A stretch of 42,329 nucleotides of DNA from Methanosuratincolales archaeon (GCA_014361445.1 JACIVQ010000009.1:1-42329), one strand, 5' to 3'; positions 33,836 to 42,224 are shown, numbered from the stretch's first letter. The notes: generated from the letters alone by a model not told the origin. Numbers and translations: made by a program.

Positions 33836-34987
33836 TTAGATGCAGTCAAGACCCCGTTCCAGATCCCTTATTATATCCTCGATGTCCTCTAGCCCTACCG
33901 ATATCCTCAGGAGTCCATCCTCTATACCCAACTCCTTTCTCTCTGCAGGGCTTATGTTCTTGTGGGACGATGAAGCTGGATGTGTTATCAGCGTCTCTGC
34001 CCCTCCCAGACTGGGAGCGGTCTTGATCAGCCTGAAAGATCTGAGTAGCTTTTGGGCTTTCTCACCACTCTCCACCTCGAAGGCGACCACGCCGCCGAAA
34101 CCTTTCAAGAACCTACTGGCTACTTCGAAATACTTGTTCGATCTCAGCCCCGGGTAGTGGACCTTCTTCACTTTTTTGTGGCTCTCCAAGTACTCTGCTA
34201 TCTCTTGGGCTCTCCTGTTGTGCTCCTGGACCCTGAGCTTCAGGGTCTTGAGCCCCCTCAAGACCAGGTATGCCGCAAAAGGATCAAGCGAGCCCCCAAG
34301 GTTCCTCCTCCATTCCCATATCTGATCCAGACCAGACCCTGCCAGTATGCCAGCTATCACGTCGTTGTGCCCACCCAGATACTTTGTGGCACTCTCCACC
34401 ACGTAGTCTGCACCAAACTCGAGGGGTCTGAAGTTCACTGGGGTCGCGAAGGTGTTGTCCACAACCATTATCACATTTTTTTCCTTGCAGGTCTTTATGA
34501 GCGAGGGTATGTCGGAGACCTTCAATATTGGGTTTGTTATAGTCTCGACGAAGACCATCTTCGTGTCGCTTCTTATATGATCTTGAACACTTTCATTCAA
34601 CACTGCCTCAACCTTTATCCCAAACTTTTCAAGAGATCTGAAGAGTATCAGGGTCGCCCCGTAGATCTCCTTTGAGGTAAGTATTGTGTCCCCCTTGGAG
34701 AGCGTTCCCATCACCAGCGTGGAGATCGCTGCCATCCCTGAAGAGAAGGCTAGGCAGTCCTCGCCCCCCTCCAGCGCAGCCATCCTCTTCTCCAAAAGAT
34801 TCACTGTTGGGTTATCCTCGCGGGAGTACTTAAGCTCCCTCCCCCTTATCTGCGCACCAAAGGGGTGCTTAAATATGGCTGTCTGGTAAATGGGGGGTAT
34901 GATGTCTATCCCTTCAGAGTTACCTTCATGTATAGCCTTAGTTGCCAGGCCCTTGGCATTCTCCTCTCTCTGCAAGATAGACCCCAA
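33836..34987 (-). CDS. Cystathionine gamma-synthase/gamma-lyase family PLP enzyme
   Basis: A 383-residue fold-type I PLP enzyme of Cys/Met metabolism. It carries YSREDNPTVNLLE, the PLP-binding SSGMAAIS, FVETITNP, DNTFATPV and the cofactor lysine in SATKYLGGHND. THPASSSH near the C-terminus is conserved in the family. It could make cystathionine, cleave it, or act as a methionine gamma-lyase; these cannot be separated by eye. Start TTG 34987 is 34-42 bases after a leftward TATA box (35021-35029); TTG 34975 behind GGGGTC is possible. It stands downstream of tldD with 147 bases between. Confidence 0.85.
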   Translation of the reverse strand: MGSILQREENAKGLATKAIHEGNSEGIDIIPPIYQTAIFKHPFGAQIRGRELKYSREDNPTVNLLEKRMAALEGGEDCLAFSSGMAAISTLVMGTLSKGDTILTSKEIYGATLILFRSLEKFGIKVEAVLNESVQDHIRSDTKMVFVETITNPILKVSDIPSLIKTCKEKNVIMVVDNTFATPVNFRPLEFGADYVVESATKYLGGHNDVIAGILAGSGLDQIWEWRRNLGGSLDPFAAYLVLRGLKTLKLRVQEHNRRAQEIAEYLESHKKVKKVHYPGLRSNKYFEVASRFLKGFGGVVAFEVESGEKAQKLLRSFRLIKTAPSLGGAETLITHPASSSHKNISPAERKELGIEDGLLRISVGLEDIEDIIRDLERGLDCI

Positions 34988-35020
34988 CTGAATTATGCAT
35001 ATTTTGTATTTTAACTTATC

Positions 35021-35029
35021 TATATATTA
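35021..35029 (-). promoter_or_regulatory. TATA box of the Cys/Met-metabolism gene
   Basis: Read leftward, TAATATATA lies 34-42 bp before TTG 34987, so the gene has its own promoter rather than depending on tldD. Confidence 0.5.
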
Positions 35030-35134
35030 CTCACAGTAATAAATACGCCCGGCTTTCCTTCGGCTTCTTGGTGCCCTCCTCCATATGGGGGTACCGCGCA
35101 ATTGAAAAAACGATAATGACTGCTGGTCAGCCCT

Positions 35135-36550
35135 TCACCTTCCTTTTATGTAAAGACCCCTCATCCTCATGGATGGTCCCCCGGTCCAGACGGGAGCCCC
35201 CTGATCTGGCTGCCCCTTGCCGCAGGTCGCCGCCTTGAAGATCAGGTCCTTCCCGACAGCATCAATGCTTGAAAAGATCACCTCAGTGGTTGCCTCTATG
35301 ACTGGGGCGACCACTGGCTGACCTATTTTGCCATTCTCCACCATGTACGCCTCAAAGCCTACATACCTGTTATTCCACCTGATGTCGTCTATGTTCCACT
35401 CCCTGAAGCTCTTGATGTAAATTCCTTGCCTGACATCCTCCAGCAGCTCCTCTAAGGAGTAATCTCCAGGCTCAACGAAGGTGTTCGACATCCTGATTAT
35501 GGGCTCTCTGCTGTACATGGTCGCCCGCGCGGCTCCGTTGCTCTTCACCCCAAACTCTCTTGCGGTCTCCCTGTTGTGGAGGAACTCGTTTATCACGCCC
35601 CCCACTATCAACCTCTTCTTCCTCACCTCGACACCTTCGTCGTCATAGAGGTAGAAGCCGTAGGAGTTTGGCAATGAAGGCAGGTCCGATATGTTGACCG
35701 CGGGGCTACCTATCCTCCTGCCCAGCATGTCCCTCTTCACATACGACTCGCCAGCCTGTGCTCCCTCCCTTCCCATGATCCTGTCCGCCTCCTGGGAATG
35801 CCCACACCCTTCGTGCGCAATTATCCCTGAGACCTCCCCCCCTACCACCACGTCGTACCTTCCTGGCGGGACTGTTCTGCCCTCCATGAGTATCCTAACC
35901 ATCGCCTCTCCCTCCTCCTTGGCGACCTCATTAAGCCTCATGGATCTAACTCTCTCCCAGCCACCGGACTCGCCAAACTGCAGGGACCTCTGGACGGTCC
36001 CCCTACCACCCACAGAAGCCGTTAGTATGAAGTACCCTCCAACCCGCGGGACGATGGAATGTATCCTGGTCCCCTCGCTGTTGAGGTAATCCTTCTCTTC
36101 AAGAGACCCCCCAAAGACGAGCAGCCTGTTGGGGAAACTCGCTCCCTTAACCTCCAGCAGGGAAGAGTCCACTGATCTAAGGACCTCGAGTATGGAGGAA
36201 GCATCTACCTCTATCGGGTTCTCCTTGAACTCCACACCCCACTTTTTATTCACCGTAGGCTCCTCCGACATGCTGGTCCTCGCAGAGTGCCTCGCACAGG
36301 CCTCTGCCATCCTCAGCGCCCTCAGACCTGTGGTCTTAAGAGATTCCCAGTCCAGCATGTTTGTGGACGCAAATGCCAGAGCGCCGCCCTTCAGAACCCT
36401 CACACCAACTCCGTAAACCTCCGAGTACTCTGGGGGCTCTGCCTCGCCATTCTTCAGGAGGGCGCTCACCTCTACATTTCTGTGAAACCTGACCTCGGCA
36501 TAATCTGCACCCTCCTTGGTGAGTAGATCTAGGAGTCGCTCCCCGTCCAT
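35135..36550 (-). CDS. tldD: TldD family metalloprotease
   Basis: A 471-residue protein. The zinc motif H246-E-G-C-G-H251 (HExxxH) in GIIAHEGCGHSQEADRIMG is intact, and the third ligand is expected at the C-terminal Cys in AATCGKGQP. FLHNRETARE and RGLYIKG are typical TldD segments. TldD works with the inactive partner TldE/PmbA in a heterodimer that degrades unfolded peptides, and in bacteria processes microcin precursors. No tldE is next to it in this window. It is divergent from the PaaI gene. Confidence 0.9.
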   Translation of the reverse strand: MDGERLLDLLTKEGADYAEVRFHRNVEVSALLKNGEAEPPEYSEVYGVGVRVLKGGALAFASTNMLDWESLKTTGLRALRMAEACARHSARTSMSEEPTVNKKWGVEFKENPIEVDASSILEVLRSVDSSLLEVKGASFPNRLLVFGGSLEEKDYLNSEGTRIHSIVPRVGGYFILTASVGGRGTVQRSLQFGESGGWERVRSMRLNEVAKEEGEAMVRILMEGRTVPPGRYDVVVGGEVSGIIAHEGCGHSQEADRIMGREGAQAGESYVKRDMLGRRIGSPAVNISDLPSLPNSYGFYLYDDEGVEVRKKRLIVGGVINEFLHNRETAREFGVKSNGAARATMYSREPIIRMSNTFVEPGDYSLEELLEDVRQGIYIKSFREWNIDDIRWNNRYVGFEAYMVENGKIGQPVVAPVIEATTEVIFSSIDAVGKDLIFKAATCGKGQPDQGAPVWTGGPSMRMRGLYIKGR

Positions 36551-36593
36551 AAGATCACCCCAATTTTTTGAAGTGACTTTATATCCACTGAGC

Positions 36594-36606
36594 CTTAATA
36601 TAACTT
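36594..36606 (+). promoter_or_regulatory. Promoter of the PaaI/HPrK-like pair
   Basis: CTTAATATAACTT gives a TATA-like core 39-51 bp before TTG 36645. GGGGGTG at about 36630-36636 is the ribosome binding site. Confidence 0.4.
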
Positions 36607-36644
36607 AGCGGAGGATCCTTGGGACTGAAGGGGGTGTCAGATGA

Positions 36645-37049
36645 TTGTTTAGAGAGAACCCTTACACAGACATGTATGAGCTCGTAAAGAATGATCGGGT
36701 AGCCCGCCTCTTCGGCATAACGCTCGAGGGTTATGGGCGAGGCTGGGCAAAGACATCCATGGTCGTCAAGGAAGACGCCCTTAACGCCTATGACGCTACC
36801 CATGGAGCCGCCCTCTACGCCCTCTCTGATGTGGCCTTTGCAGTTGCCTGCAACTCCCATGGCCAGAAGGCGGTCGCGCTGACCGTCACCATACACTACC
36901 GCCGGCCAGTTGTCGTGGGCACGCGCCTATCCGCCGAGGCTCGGGAGGAGAGCAGGGGAAAGACCACTGGTCTATACCGGATAAGGGTGACTGATGAGGA
37001 GGGCAGGCTCGTGGCGGTCGCCGATGGGCTCGCCTACATATCTGGCTAG
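36645..37049 (+). CDS. PaaI-type hotdog thioesterase
   Basis: A 134-residue hotdog-fold acyl-CoA thioesterase. THGAALYALSDVAFAVACN matches the PaaI signature (HGG-x-LADxAxxxA), including the active-site Asp on the central helix, and VTIHYRRPVVVGTRL is the conserved second strand. The start is TTG 36645, with GGGGGTG upstream. It is ten bases before the HPr-kinase-like gene, whose ribosome binding site overlaps its stop. The substrate is probably an aromatic or medium-chain acyl-CoA; no phenylacetate genes are present. Confidence 0.85.
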   Translation: MFRENPYTDMYELVKNDRVARLFGITLEGYGRGWAKTSMVVKEDALNAYDATHGAALYALSDVAFAVACNSHGQKAVALTVTIHYRRPVVVGTRLSAEAREESRGKTTGLYRIRVTDEEGRLVAVADGLAYISG

Positions 37050-37059
37050 GTGATTCCCC

Positions 37060-37998
37060 ATGCCTTACCCCATCGAGTTAATATCCCCAGAGGAGAAGCG
37101 GAGGCTTTATTCCGAACTGATAAGGCTGCCCCTTTACACGAGAAAGGCGAACATCTACGGGTGCTGCATCAAGTTTCTCACCGACAGCAGGTCATTTGCA
37201 GACATATGGTCCGATAACTTTTACACCGCCGACGAGAATATCCGATCCCACGGGAGGCTTATAGCAGTCCAAGACCCGAGCCAGCCACTGCACATGAAGT
37301 ACGACCCATTGACTAAGACGGGCTTCGCCTTCAATTTCGACTACTACGGGTGGATAAAGAGCATAGCCCTGGCGATAGCGGGTGACATACTCGAAGACGC
37401 GCACGAGATACACTCAGTCCACGGGGCTGTTTTGGACGTTGACGGCGGCGGGGTGGCACTGATAGCACCGAGCGGCGTTGGCAAGACGACCCACAGCTGG
37501 GGCATGCTCAGGAATAACGGCGTGAGGCTCGTTGCAGACGACTGGTTTTTTGTCAGGGTTTATGACAGGAGCGCCCTGGCGTACGGGTCGGAGAAGAACT
37601 GCTACGTTGACGCTGAGCTCGGCAAGATATGGTCAAAGTACAGGGAGGTTTTGGAGAGGGTCGTCATCGACAAGAGGGGGCGCGCCGTTGTAAACGCAAG
37701 GTGGGTCGTCGGGATAGACGGGGTAGTACCCCTCACGAAGATGAAGAAGATCTTCCTCCTGAAGAGGGATAGGAATGATCCAACAATAGTGAGGGAGGCG
37801 AGCGTGGATGAAGCGGTCGAGACGTTGGTAGCCAACAACTTTTACAACCCGCACCAGTTGGTGAGGGATGACCGGAAGATAGCCCTAAGGAAGGACTTTT
37901 TCAGGCGGCTGCTGAACATGGTAGAGATCTACATCGCGAACACATCAGAGCCACCAGCCACAGTTCAGGATGAGATATTCCGCAGGGCAACGTCCTAA
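37060..37998 (+). CDS. HPr kinase/phosphorylase-like P-loop protein
   Basis: A 312-residue protein. The core (~119-165) reads SVHGAVLDVDGGGVALIAPSG, GVGKTTHSWGM and LVADDWFFV, the same order as the HPr kinase/phosphorylase catalytic core (conserved His, Walker A SGxGK, and ADD motif). The C-terminal HPrK signature loop (RGLGIINI-type) is not seen, and the flanking domains are unlike bacterial HPrK. Bacterial HPrK phosphorylates Ser46 of HPr; archaea generally lack HPr, so the substrate here is probably different. ATG 37060 follows AGGTGATT, and the gene is coupled to the PaaI gene. Confidence 0.7.
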   Translation: MPYPIELISPEEKRRLYSELIRLPLYTRKANIYGCCIKFLTDSRSFADIWSDNFYTADENIRSHGRLIAVQDPSQPLHMKYDPLTKTGFAFNFDYYGWIKSIALAIAGDILEDAHEIHSVHGAVLDVDGGGVALIAPSGVGKTTHSWGMLRNNGVRLVADDWFFVRVYDRSALAYGSEKNCYVDAELGKIWSKYREVLERVVIDKRGRAVVNARWVVGIDGVVPLTKMKKIFLLKRDRNDPTIVREASVDEAVETLVANNFYNPHQLVRDDRKIALRKDFFRRLLNMVEIYIANTSEPPATVQDEIFRRATS

Positions 37999-38188
37999 AC
38001 TCAAGCCGAATAAATTTTTGAACAATGGTAATCATCACAAAAAGATTCCGAAAAAAATCAACCGCAAAAATGCTGAAGAATGATGATGGATGATTACAAT
38101 GGGATTTGAAGTATAAAAAATTCAATGAAAATCAAATTGGAGCCGATAACCCTAAAATCATAAATTTTAAAACCAAAAGACTAAACCG

Positions 38189-38199
38189 ATAAATATAAG
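38189..38199 (+). promoter_or_regulatory. TATA box of apgM
   Basis: GATAAATATAAG-type sequence about 29-39 bp before ATG 38228. The GAGATGATG ribosome binding site lies just before the ATG. The rest of the 229-base spacer to the left is AT-rich and otherwise featureless. Confidence 0.55.
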
Positions 38200-38227
38200 C
38201 CCTGAATATGGGTCGAGATGATGCAAG

Positions 38228-39496
38228 ATGAAGCACCTTCTTTATGTTCTCCTTGACGGTCTCGGCGACCTGCCTGTGAGGTCATTGGGCGGAAAAACCC
38301 CCTTGGAGGCGGCAGACCACCCCAATATGGACTCGCTGGCTAAGAGGGGCGTTTCAGGAATCGTCTACACGGTGGGTAAAGGTATAGCGCCGGAGTCTGA
38401 CGTGGCAGTGGTAAGCATGCTCGGGTACGACCCCGCCAAGTCCTATACAGGGAGGGGGCCAATCGAGGTCTTCGGGTCCGGAATGGTGATGGAAAACGGC
38501 GACCTCGCGGTCAGGTGCAACTTTGCAACTGTTGATGACAACATGAACATCGTAGACAGGCGTGTTGGAAGGTCCCTCTCAACCGGAGAGGCAAGGGTCT
38601 TGGCTGAGACAATAAACCACACCGTCACCCTCGAGTCACACCCTGCCACCTTCGAGTTCAGGAGCACAGTCGGGCACAGGGCAGTACTGCTGATAAAGTC
38701 AGAGGAGGGTCCTCTCTCTGGGAATATAACCAACACCGACCCGGCATACCAGCGAATGGAGGGGTTCGGCATAGCCTCCACAAATTTTGTAAATAAAGTG
38801 ATGAAATGCGAGCCGCTCGACAGCTCAGAAGAGGCAAGGCGCGCAGCGGATCTCTTGGAGGAGTTCACCAAGAAGAGCCACGAGGTCCTCAAAGATCACC
38901 CTGTGAACATTATTAGGCAGAGGGAGGGAAAGCCCCCTGCGAACGTCGTCCTATCGAGGGATGCGGGCTCCAGGCTGCCCGACTTTCAGCATATTAAGGA
39001 TAAGTACGGGAGGGAATTCGCATCCATGGTGGAGATGCCCGTGGAGCGGGGCATAGCGCTCCTTTGCGGGATGGATCTGGTGGAACTCCCACCACCAACC
39101 GGGGACCAGGCTTGGGACTACAAGAAGAGGGCAGAACTTGCCAGCGAGCTCGTGGAAGCCTACGGTGCGGTCTATGTGCACATAAAGGGTCCAGACGAGC
39201 CTGCCCACGATGGAAACTGCGAGGGCAAGAAGAGGGCGATAGAGATGATAGACAAACACTTCTTCGGCAACCTAGACTTGGAGCTCTCCGAGACCGTTGT
39301 GACTGTTACATCAGATCATGCAACTCCGTGCACCTTGAAGGCGCACTCAGGCGACCCGGTCCCGCTCATTGTCTCAGGAGGCAACATAAAAAATGATGGG
39401 ACGGAAACCTTTGGAGAATCGCAATGCGCAAAGGGGTCCCTTGGGGTCATGATCGGTCGAGACGTTCTCACCAGAATATTCTCTCTGATGGGATGA
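38228..39496 (+). CDS. apgM: Archaeal cofactor-independent phosphoglycerate mutase
   Basis: A 422-residue alkaline-phosphatase superfamily enzyme interconverting 3- and 2-phosphoglycerate in glycolysis/gluconeogenesis. N-terminal YVLLDGLGDLP holds a metal Asp, the nucleophile Ser lies in ESDVAVVSMLGYDP, and VTSDHATPC, HSGDPVPL and HIKGPDEPAHDG supply the remaining metal ligands. FQHIKDKYG and the GLVTAVEMP-like VEMPVERGIALL are typical of aPGAM. It has its own promoter. Confidence 0.93.
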   Translation: MKHLLYVLLDGLGDLPVRSLGGKTPLEAADHPNMDSLAKRGVSGIVYTVGKGIAPESDVAVVSMLGYDPAKSYTGRGPIEVFGSGMVMENGDLAVRCNFATVDDNMNIVDRRVGRSLSTGEARVLAETINHTVTLESHPATFEFRSTVGHRAVLLIKSEEGPLSGNITNTDPAYQRMEGFGIASTNFVNKVMKCEPLDSSEEARRAADLLEEFTKKSHEVLKDHPVNIIRQREGKPPANVVLSRDAGSRLPDFQHIKDKYGREFASMVEMPVERGIALLCGMDLVELPPPTGDQAWDYKKRAELASELVEAYGAVYVHIKGPDEPAHDGNCEGKKRAIEMIDKHFFGNLDLELSETVVTVTSDHATPCTLKAHSGDPVPLIVSGGNIKNDGTETFGESQCAKGSLGVMIGRDVLTRIFSLMG

Positions 39497-39844
39497 GCAT
39501 TGGCATTTAATTGAGATTGAACATTGAGGCTACCGAGTTATTGCCGGTCTAGCCCCTTCGCCTTTAATAAAAAGTTCTCGCCCACGGCAGTCTAAAACAC
39601 ACATCTCTGCAGCACATATTCAATGAACTGTGGGTCGATGGAATACATCGAACTCTCACCGTGGGCTATCCCAGACTCAACCCCTGACAAAGCTCTTAAG
39701 CTTCCTAGCTAAGAAAGTGCTGCACATTGTTGGCAACGTTTCACTTACTGCCTGGACGAAATTTGGTCCCTTGACTAAGAGACAGCCGCCCATGGAAACC
39801 GTATGAGGTGATTGTCAACGGTCCACTTTTTCAGGTCTACTTTT
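39497..39844. other. 348-base spacer between convergent apgM and MBL genes
   Basis: It contains an 87-base inverted-repeat structure (39580-39666) and the 14-bp tandem repeat that ends at 39847. No open frame or tRNA is convincing. Confidence 0.6.
39580..39666. repeat. Long inverted repeat enclosing an internal hairpin
   Basis: GCCCACGG (39580-39587) and CCGTGGGC (39659-39666) are perfect 8-bp inverted arms, 71 bases apart. Inside, TCGATG-GAATA-CATCGA (39635-39651) is a second perfect hairpin. Read leftward the 3' flank CCGTGGGCGAGAAC and following T/A-rich tract resemble the left-end flank of the IS at 19.7 kb. It may be a structured RNA gene or a small IS-derived relic. Confidence 0.4.
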
Positions 39845-39847
39845 TCA
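39820..39847. repeat. Tandem 14-bp repeat over a stop codon
   Basis: GGTCCACTTTTTCA followed directly by GGTCTACTTTTTCA (13 of 14 identical). On the minus strand each unit begins TGAAAAAG, and the right-hand unit contains the TGA stop of the MBL-fold gene. Confidence 0.6.
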
Positions 39848-40708
39848 GAGCTCCAGAGCCAGCCCCGCATCCCCATACATGACGGCACCACCGAACCTTT
39901 CCTTCAAGAGGTAGACCGCATCCCTGCCGGTACAGTGACACGGTACCAACATTTTTGGGTTCGTTGCCTTGAGCGCGTCCACGGTCTTCTCCAACTTTTC
40001 TTTGGAAGCGTCGTTTAGATGGAAGCCCCCGATCACGGCGTAGATCTCGTCCCTTCCAAGCATCCTTTTAATATACTCTATTGTATTCACAACCCCTGAA
40101 TGGGCACACCCTGTGACAATAACCGTGCCCTTTCCCTTAACATCAAACGCAACAGCCTGGTCGTCAAGGAAAGGATCAGCCTCTAGCCTCCCGTCCATCT
40201 CTATGTAAAACTCACTCTCTGGCTTCTCGAAGTCATTGCTCCTCTCTATTGTTCCTGTAGTCACCAGCCATTGGTTTATCACCTGAGCCTCTTTTGATAG
40301 TCTAAATACCGCACCTGCGTCCTCCAGATCTGCCCTCGGGAAGGGCATCCCTATCTCCTTGATCTCTCCTCTTATCCTCTTGAACCTCCTGTAGAAAACC
40401 ATCGGGTGCGCGTATATCTCGCACCTGTTCGCCCTCCTTCTCACGAAACTCAGGAGACCGCCAGTGTGGTCGTAGTGCCCGTGGCTGAGAACAACCGAGC
40501 TTATCTCTCCTCTCTTCATTACCCTGAGGTTGTTTATTAGCACCTCTCCCGTCTGACCTGTGTCGAAGAGTACCTCTCCCCTGTCAGAAGTTATCAATAT
40601 TGAGAAGCCATGTTCTCCAAGGACATTTTTAGAGCTGGCAAGCACAGAGTTGTCTGATAATATGTAGAGTTTTGCGAAATTTACCTCTTGGAGGCTAACA
40701 TGTCTCAT
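39845..40708 (-). CDS. MBL-fold metallo-hydrolase (COG1237 type)
   Basis: A 287-residue metallo-beta-lactamase-fold protein. The metal motif SHGHYDHTGG (HxHxDH) lies at about residue 75, with later ligands in VTGCAHSGVVN and CHCTGRDAV. The length and GEHGFSILI...LFDTGQTG opening match the archaeal COG1237 group, which includes a methanogen enzyme of pterin-aminobenzene phosphate synthesis. No methanogenesis or methanopterin genes are nearby, so function is uncertain. ATG 40708 has GAGATGGA upstream and a leftward TATA at about 40744-40753. Confidence 0.78.
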   Translation of the reverse strand: MRHVSLQEVNFAKLYILSDNSVLASSKNVLGEHGFSILITSDRGEVLFDTGQTGEVLINNLRVMKRGEISSVVLSHGHYDHTGGLLSFVRRRANRCEIYAHPMVFYRRFKRIRGEIKEIGMPFPRADLEDAGAVFRLSKEAQVINQWLVTTGTIERSNDFEKPESEFYIEMDGRLEADPFLDDQAVAFDVKGKGTVIVTGCAHSGVVNTIEYIKRMLGRDEIYAVIGGFHLNDASKEKLEKTVDALKATNPKMLVPCHCTGRDAVYLLKERFGGAVMYGDAGLALEL

Positions 40709-40789
40709 TGAGGTCCATCTCTGATTCTAATATTGGTGAGACGCTATAAATCCTTTGTAACATAAACAGATTCTGGCTGATGATTTAAC

Positions 40790-40807
40790 TTTGAAATCAA
40801 TTTCAAA
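40790..40807. promoter_or_regulatory. Perfect palindrome between divergent MBL and LysE genes
   Basis: TTTGAAAT-CA-ATTTCAAA, an 8-bp inverted repeat with a 2-bp spacer, about 40 bp upstream of the MBL gene TATA box. A regulator binding site is likely; the factor is unknown. Confidence 0.4.
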
Positions 40808-40958
40808 TCATAAAAATTTATTTTTACCATTTAGTGCTGCCCCCTTATGGAGCCCATCAGCCAATCCATTTTCTTGGTCTGGTGATAACTTTTTCTACAA
40901 AATGCAAAACTCTAACTACCCGGGTTGCAGTTTTCATCATCTGAGTCACATGTGCACA

Positions 40959-40969
40959 ATATATTAAAT
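40959..40969 (+). promoter_or_regulatory. TATA box of the LysE-type exporter gene
   Basis: ATATATTAAAT lies 25-35 bp before ATG 40994, predicting a transcript that begins at or near the ATG. This supports the shorter start over the frame's earlier ATG at 40925, which lies upstream of the box. Confidence 0.55.
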
Positions 40970-40993
40970 ATTTGGACACGCAAAAATGCTGGC

Positions 40994-41620
40994 ATGCAAT
41001 TCGGCGAGATCTTCGGCGTATTTCTGGCTGGAATAGCTTTAGGCTTGTCAATAGCGGCACCACCTGGTCCAGTGAACGCCATGATCGCTGTCCAGTCTAC
41101 CAGGTCCATGCTGAGGGGGTTTCTTGTTGGTCTGGGCGCCATGACCTCAGACGCTACTTTCCTTGTAATAACTTACCACATGCGGCAGCTCTTTATAATC
41201 GAGGGGTCTATCAAAGGGGCTCTATCCTTGGTGAGCTCAGCTCTATTGGCTTACTTGGCGTACCTGACATTCAGGTCTGTCAAGAAGTTGGATGGAACAA
41301 GAGGGCGAGAAGAGAAGGCTACCGCCATACCCTACCTAACAGGCCTCTCCATAGGTCTGACCAACCCCTTCCAGATCGCTTGGTGGATGAGCGTGGGTCT
41401 ATCCCTGATCTCTAGCATAGGCTTGATCATAATACTCGGCTTCTTCAGCGGGATAATCATCTGGATAGTCTCGTTTCCTATGGTGATACATTTTGCTCAG
41501 AGCAGGGTCCCCCAGCTATATAAGATCGTGGGCTACGCCTCGACAGCCCTTTTGATAGCATTCTCTCTGTGGTTCCTCTTTAACGCCCTTCAACTTTTAA
41601 TCTTCTTAATAAAAAAATAA
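40994..41620 (+). CDS. LysE/RhtB family exporter
   Basis: A 208-residue membrane protein with five or six hydrophobic segments. The family motif LSIAAPPGPVNAM lies in the first segment, the GFLVGLGAMTSDA loop in the second and GLSIGLTNPFQIAWWM in the third block. LysE-type transporters export amino acids or related small molecules. The frame continues upstream to 40925, but the TATA box at 40959-40969 rules that start out and implies a leaderless mRNA. The substrate cannot be named. Confidence 0.85.
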   Translation: MQFGEIFGVFLAGIALGLSIAAPPGPVNAMIAVQSTRSMLRGFLVGLGAMTSDATFLVITYHMRQLFIIEGSIKGALSLVSSALLAYLAYLTFRSVKKLDGTRGREEKATAIPYLTGLSIGLTNPFQIAWWMSVGLSLISSIGLIIILGFFSGIIIWIVSFPMVIHFAQSRVPQLYKIVGYASTALLIAFSLWFLFNALQLLIFLIKK

Positions 41621-41636
41621 ATATAATTATTAAATA

Positions 41637-42224
41637 ATGAAAATGAATGAAGGAAAAAAGAAGAGAAGGATCATCAGAATGAAGATGAGGAGTGGAAAAG
41701 GGAAAGATAAAGGTTTAGAAGAATTTAAGGTAAAACAGATATACGGACTCGAAGACCTGCTTGAGGAGTTTGAGAAATACTGCTATACCAAGGCCATCGT
41801 CACCATAAGCGGCGGGAATGAGGTCTTCGCATTTGACCTGAGCAGGGTCGGAATTGAAAAAGTCAAGTACGGATACGCGCCTTATCATGAGGCTTTCATT
41901 AAGGCCCGCATCCTCAGAATGCTGAGTGACTACGGATCGGTGGGTATAATCGTGAGGAGCTTTCTGAAAGAAAAGCACGAGGAGACTGGCTATCCTTACA
42001 AGGAGCTGAGAGGATACATTGCCAAGATGGAAGGGGAAAGGATAGTATTCAAGCTGCTCCCAGTTGAGGAACTCTACCGGGCATGTAACACAGATACGAT
42101 GACGGGAAAGGAAATACCTCCCGAGAGGGAGGCGGTCTACTGCGGTCCGGACGGGATAATATCTGAAAGGGCGCGCATAAAATTCATAGAGCCTGGGAGC
42201 AGAGGATTTGAGGTAAAGGATTGA
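41637..42224 (+). CDS. Uncharacterised protein with basic N-terminus
   Basis: A 195-residue protein I do not recognise. Residues 1-27 are strongly basic (NEGKKKRRIIRMKMRSGKGKDKG), suggesting RNA or DNA contact or a mis-set start; ATG 41643 or 41679 (behind AGGATCATC) are alternatives. The rest has an alternating alpha/beta pattern, with two late Cys residues (RACNTD and YCGPDG) too far apart for a simple zinc finger. It lies 16 bases after the LysE-type gene and may share its transcript. No signal peptide or membrane segment. Confidence 0.65.
   Translation: MKMNEGKKKRRIIRMKMRSGKGKDKGLEEFKVKQIYGLEDLLEEFEKYCYTKAIVTISGGNEVFAFDLSRVGIEKVKYGYAPYHEAFIKARILRMLSDYGSVGIIVRSFLKEKHEETGYPYKELRGYIAKMEGERIVFKLLPVEELYRACNTDTMTGKEIPPEREAVYCGPDGIISERARIKFIEPGSRGFEVKD

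Noticed and set aside
35060-35100. CCATATGG palindrome as an operator of the Cys/Met gene
   Set aside because: Short, imperfect beyond eight bases and upstream of the gene's own TATA box by an unhelpful distance; chance is likely.
38070-38115. C/D box guide RNA (ATGATGA near CTGA)
   Set aside because: The D box precedes the C box and no second D box lies at a suitable distance.
39580-39666. tRNA gene closed by the GCCCACGG/CCGTGGGC arms
   Set aside because: No TTCRANNCC T-loop, no D-arm and no anticodon arm at the right spacing in either direction.
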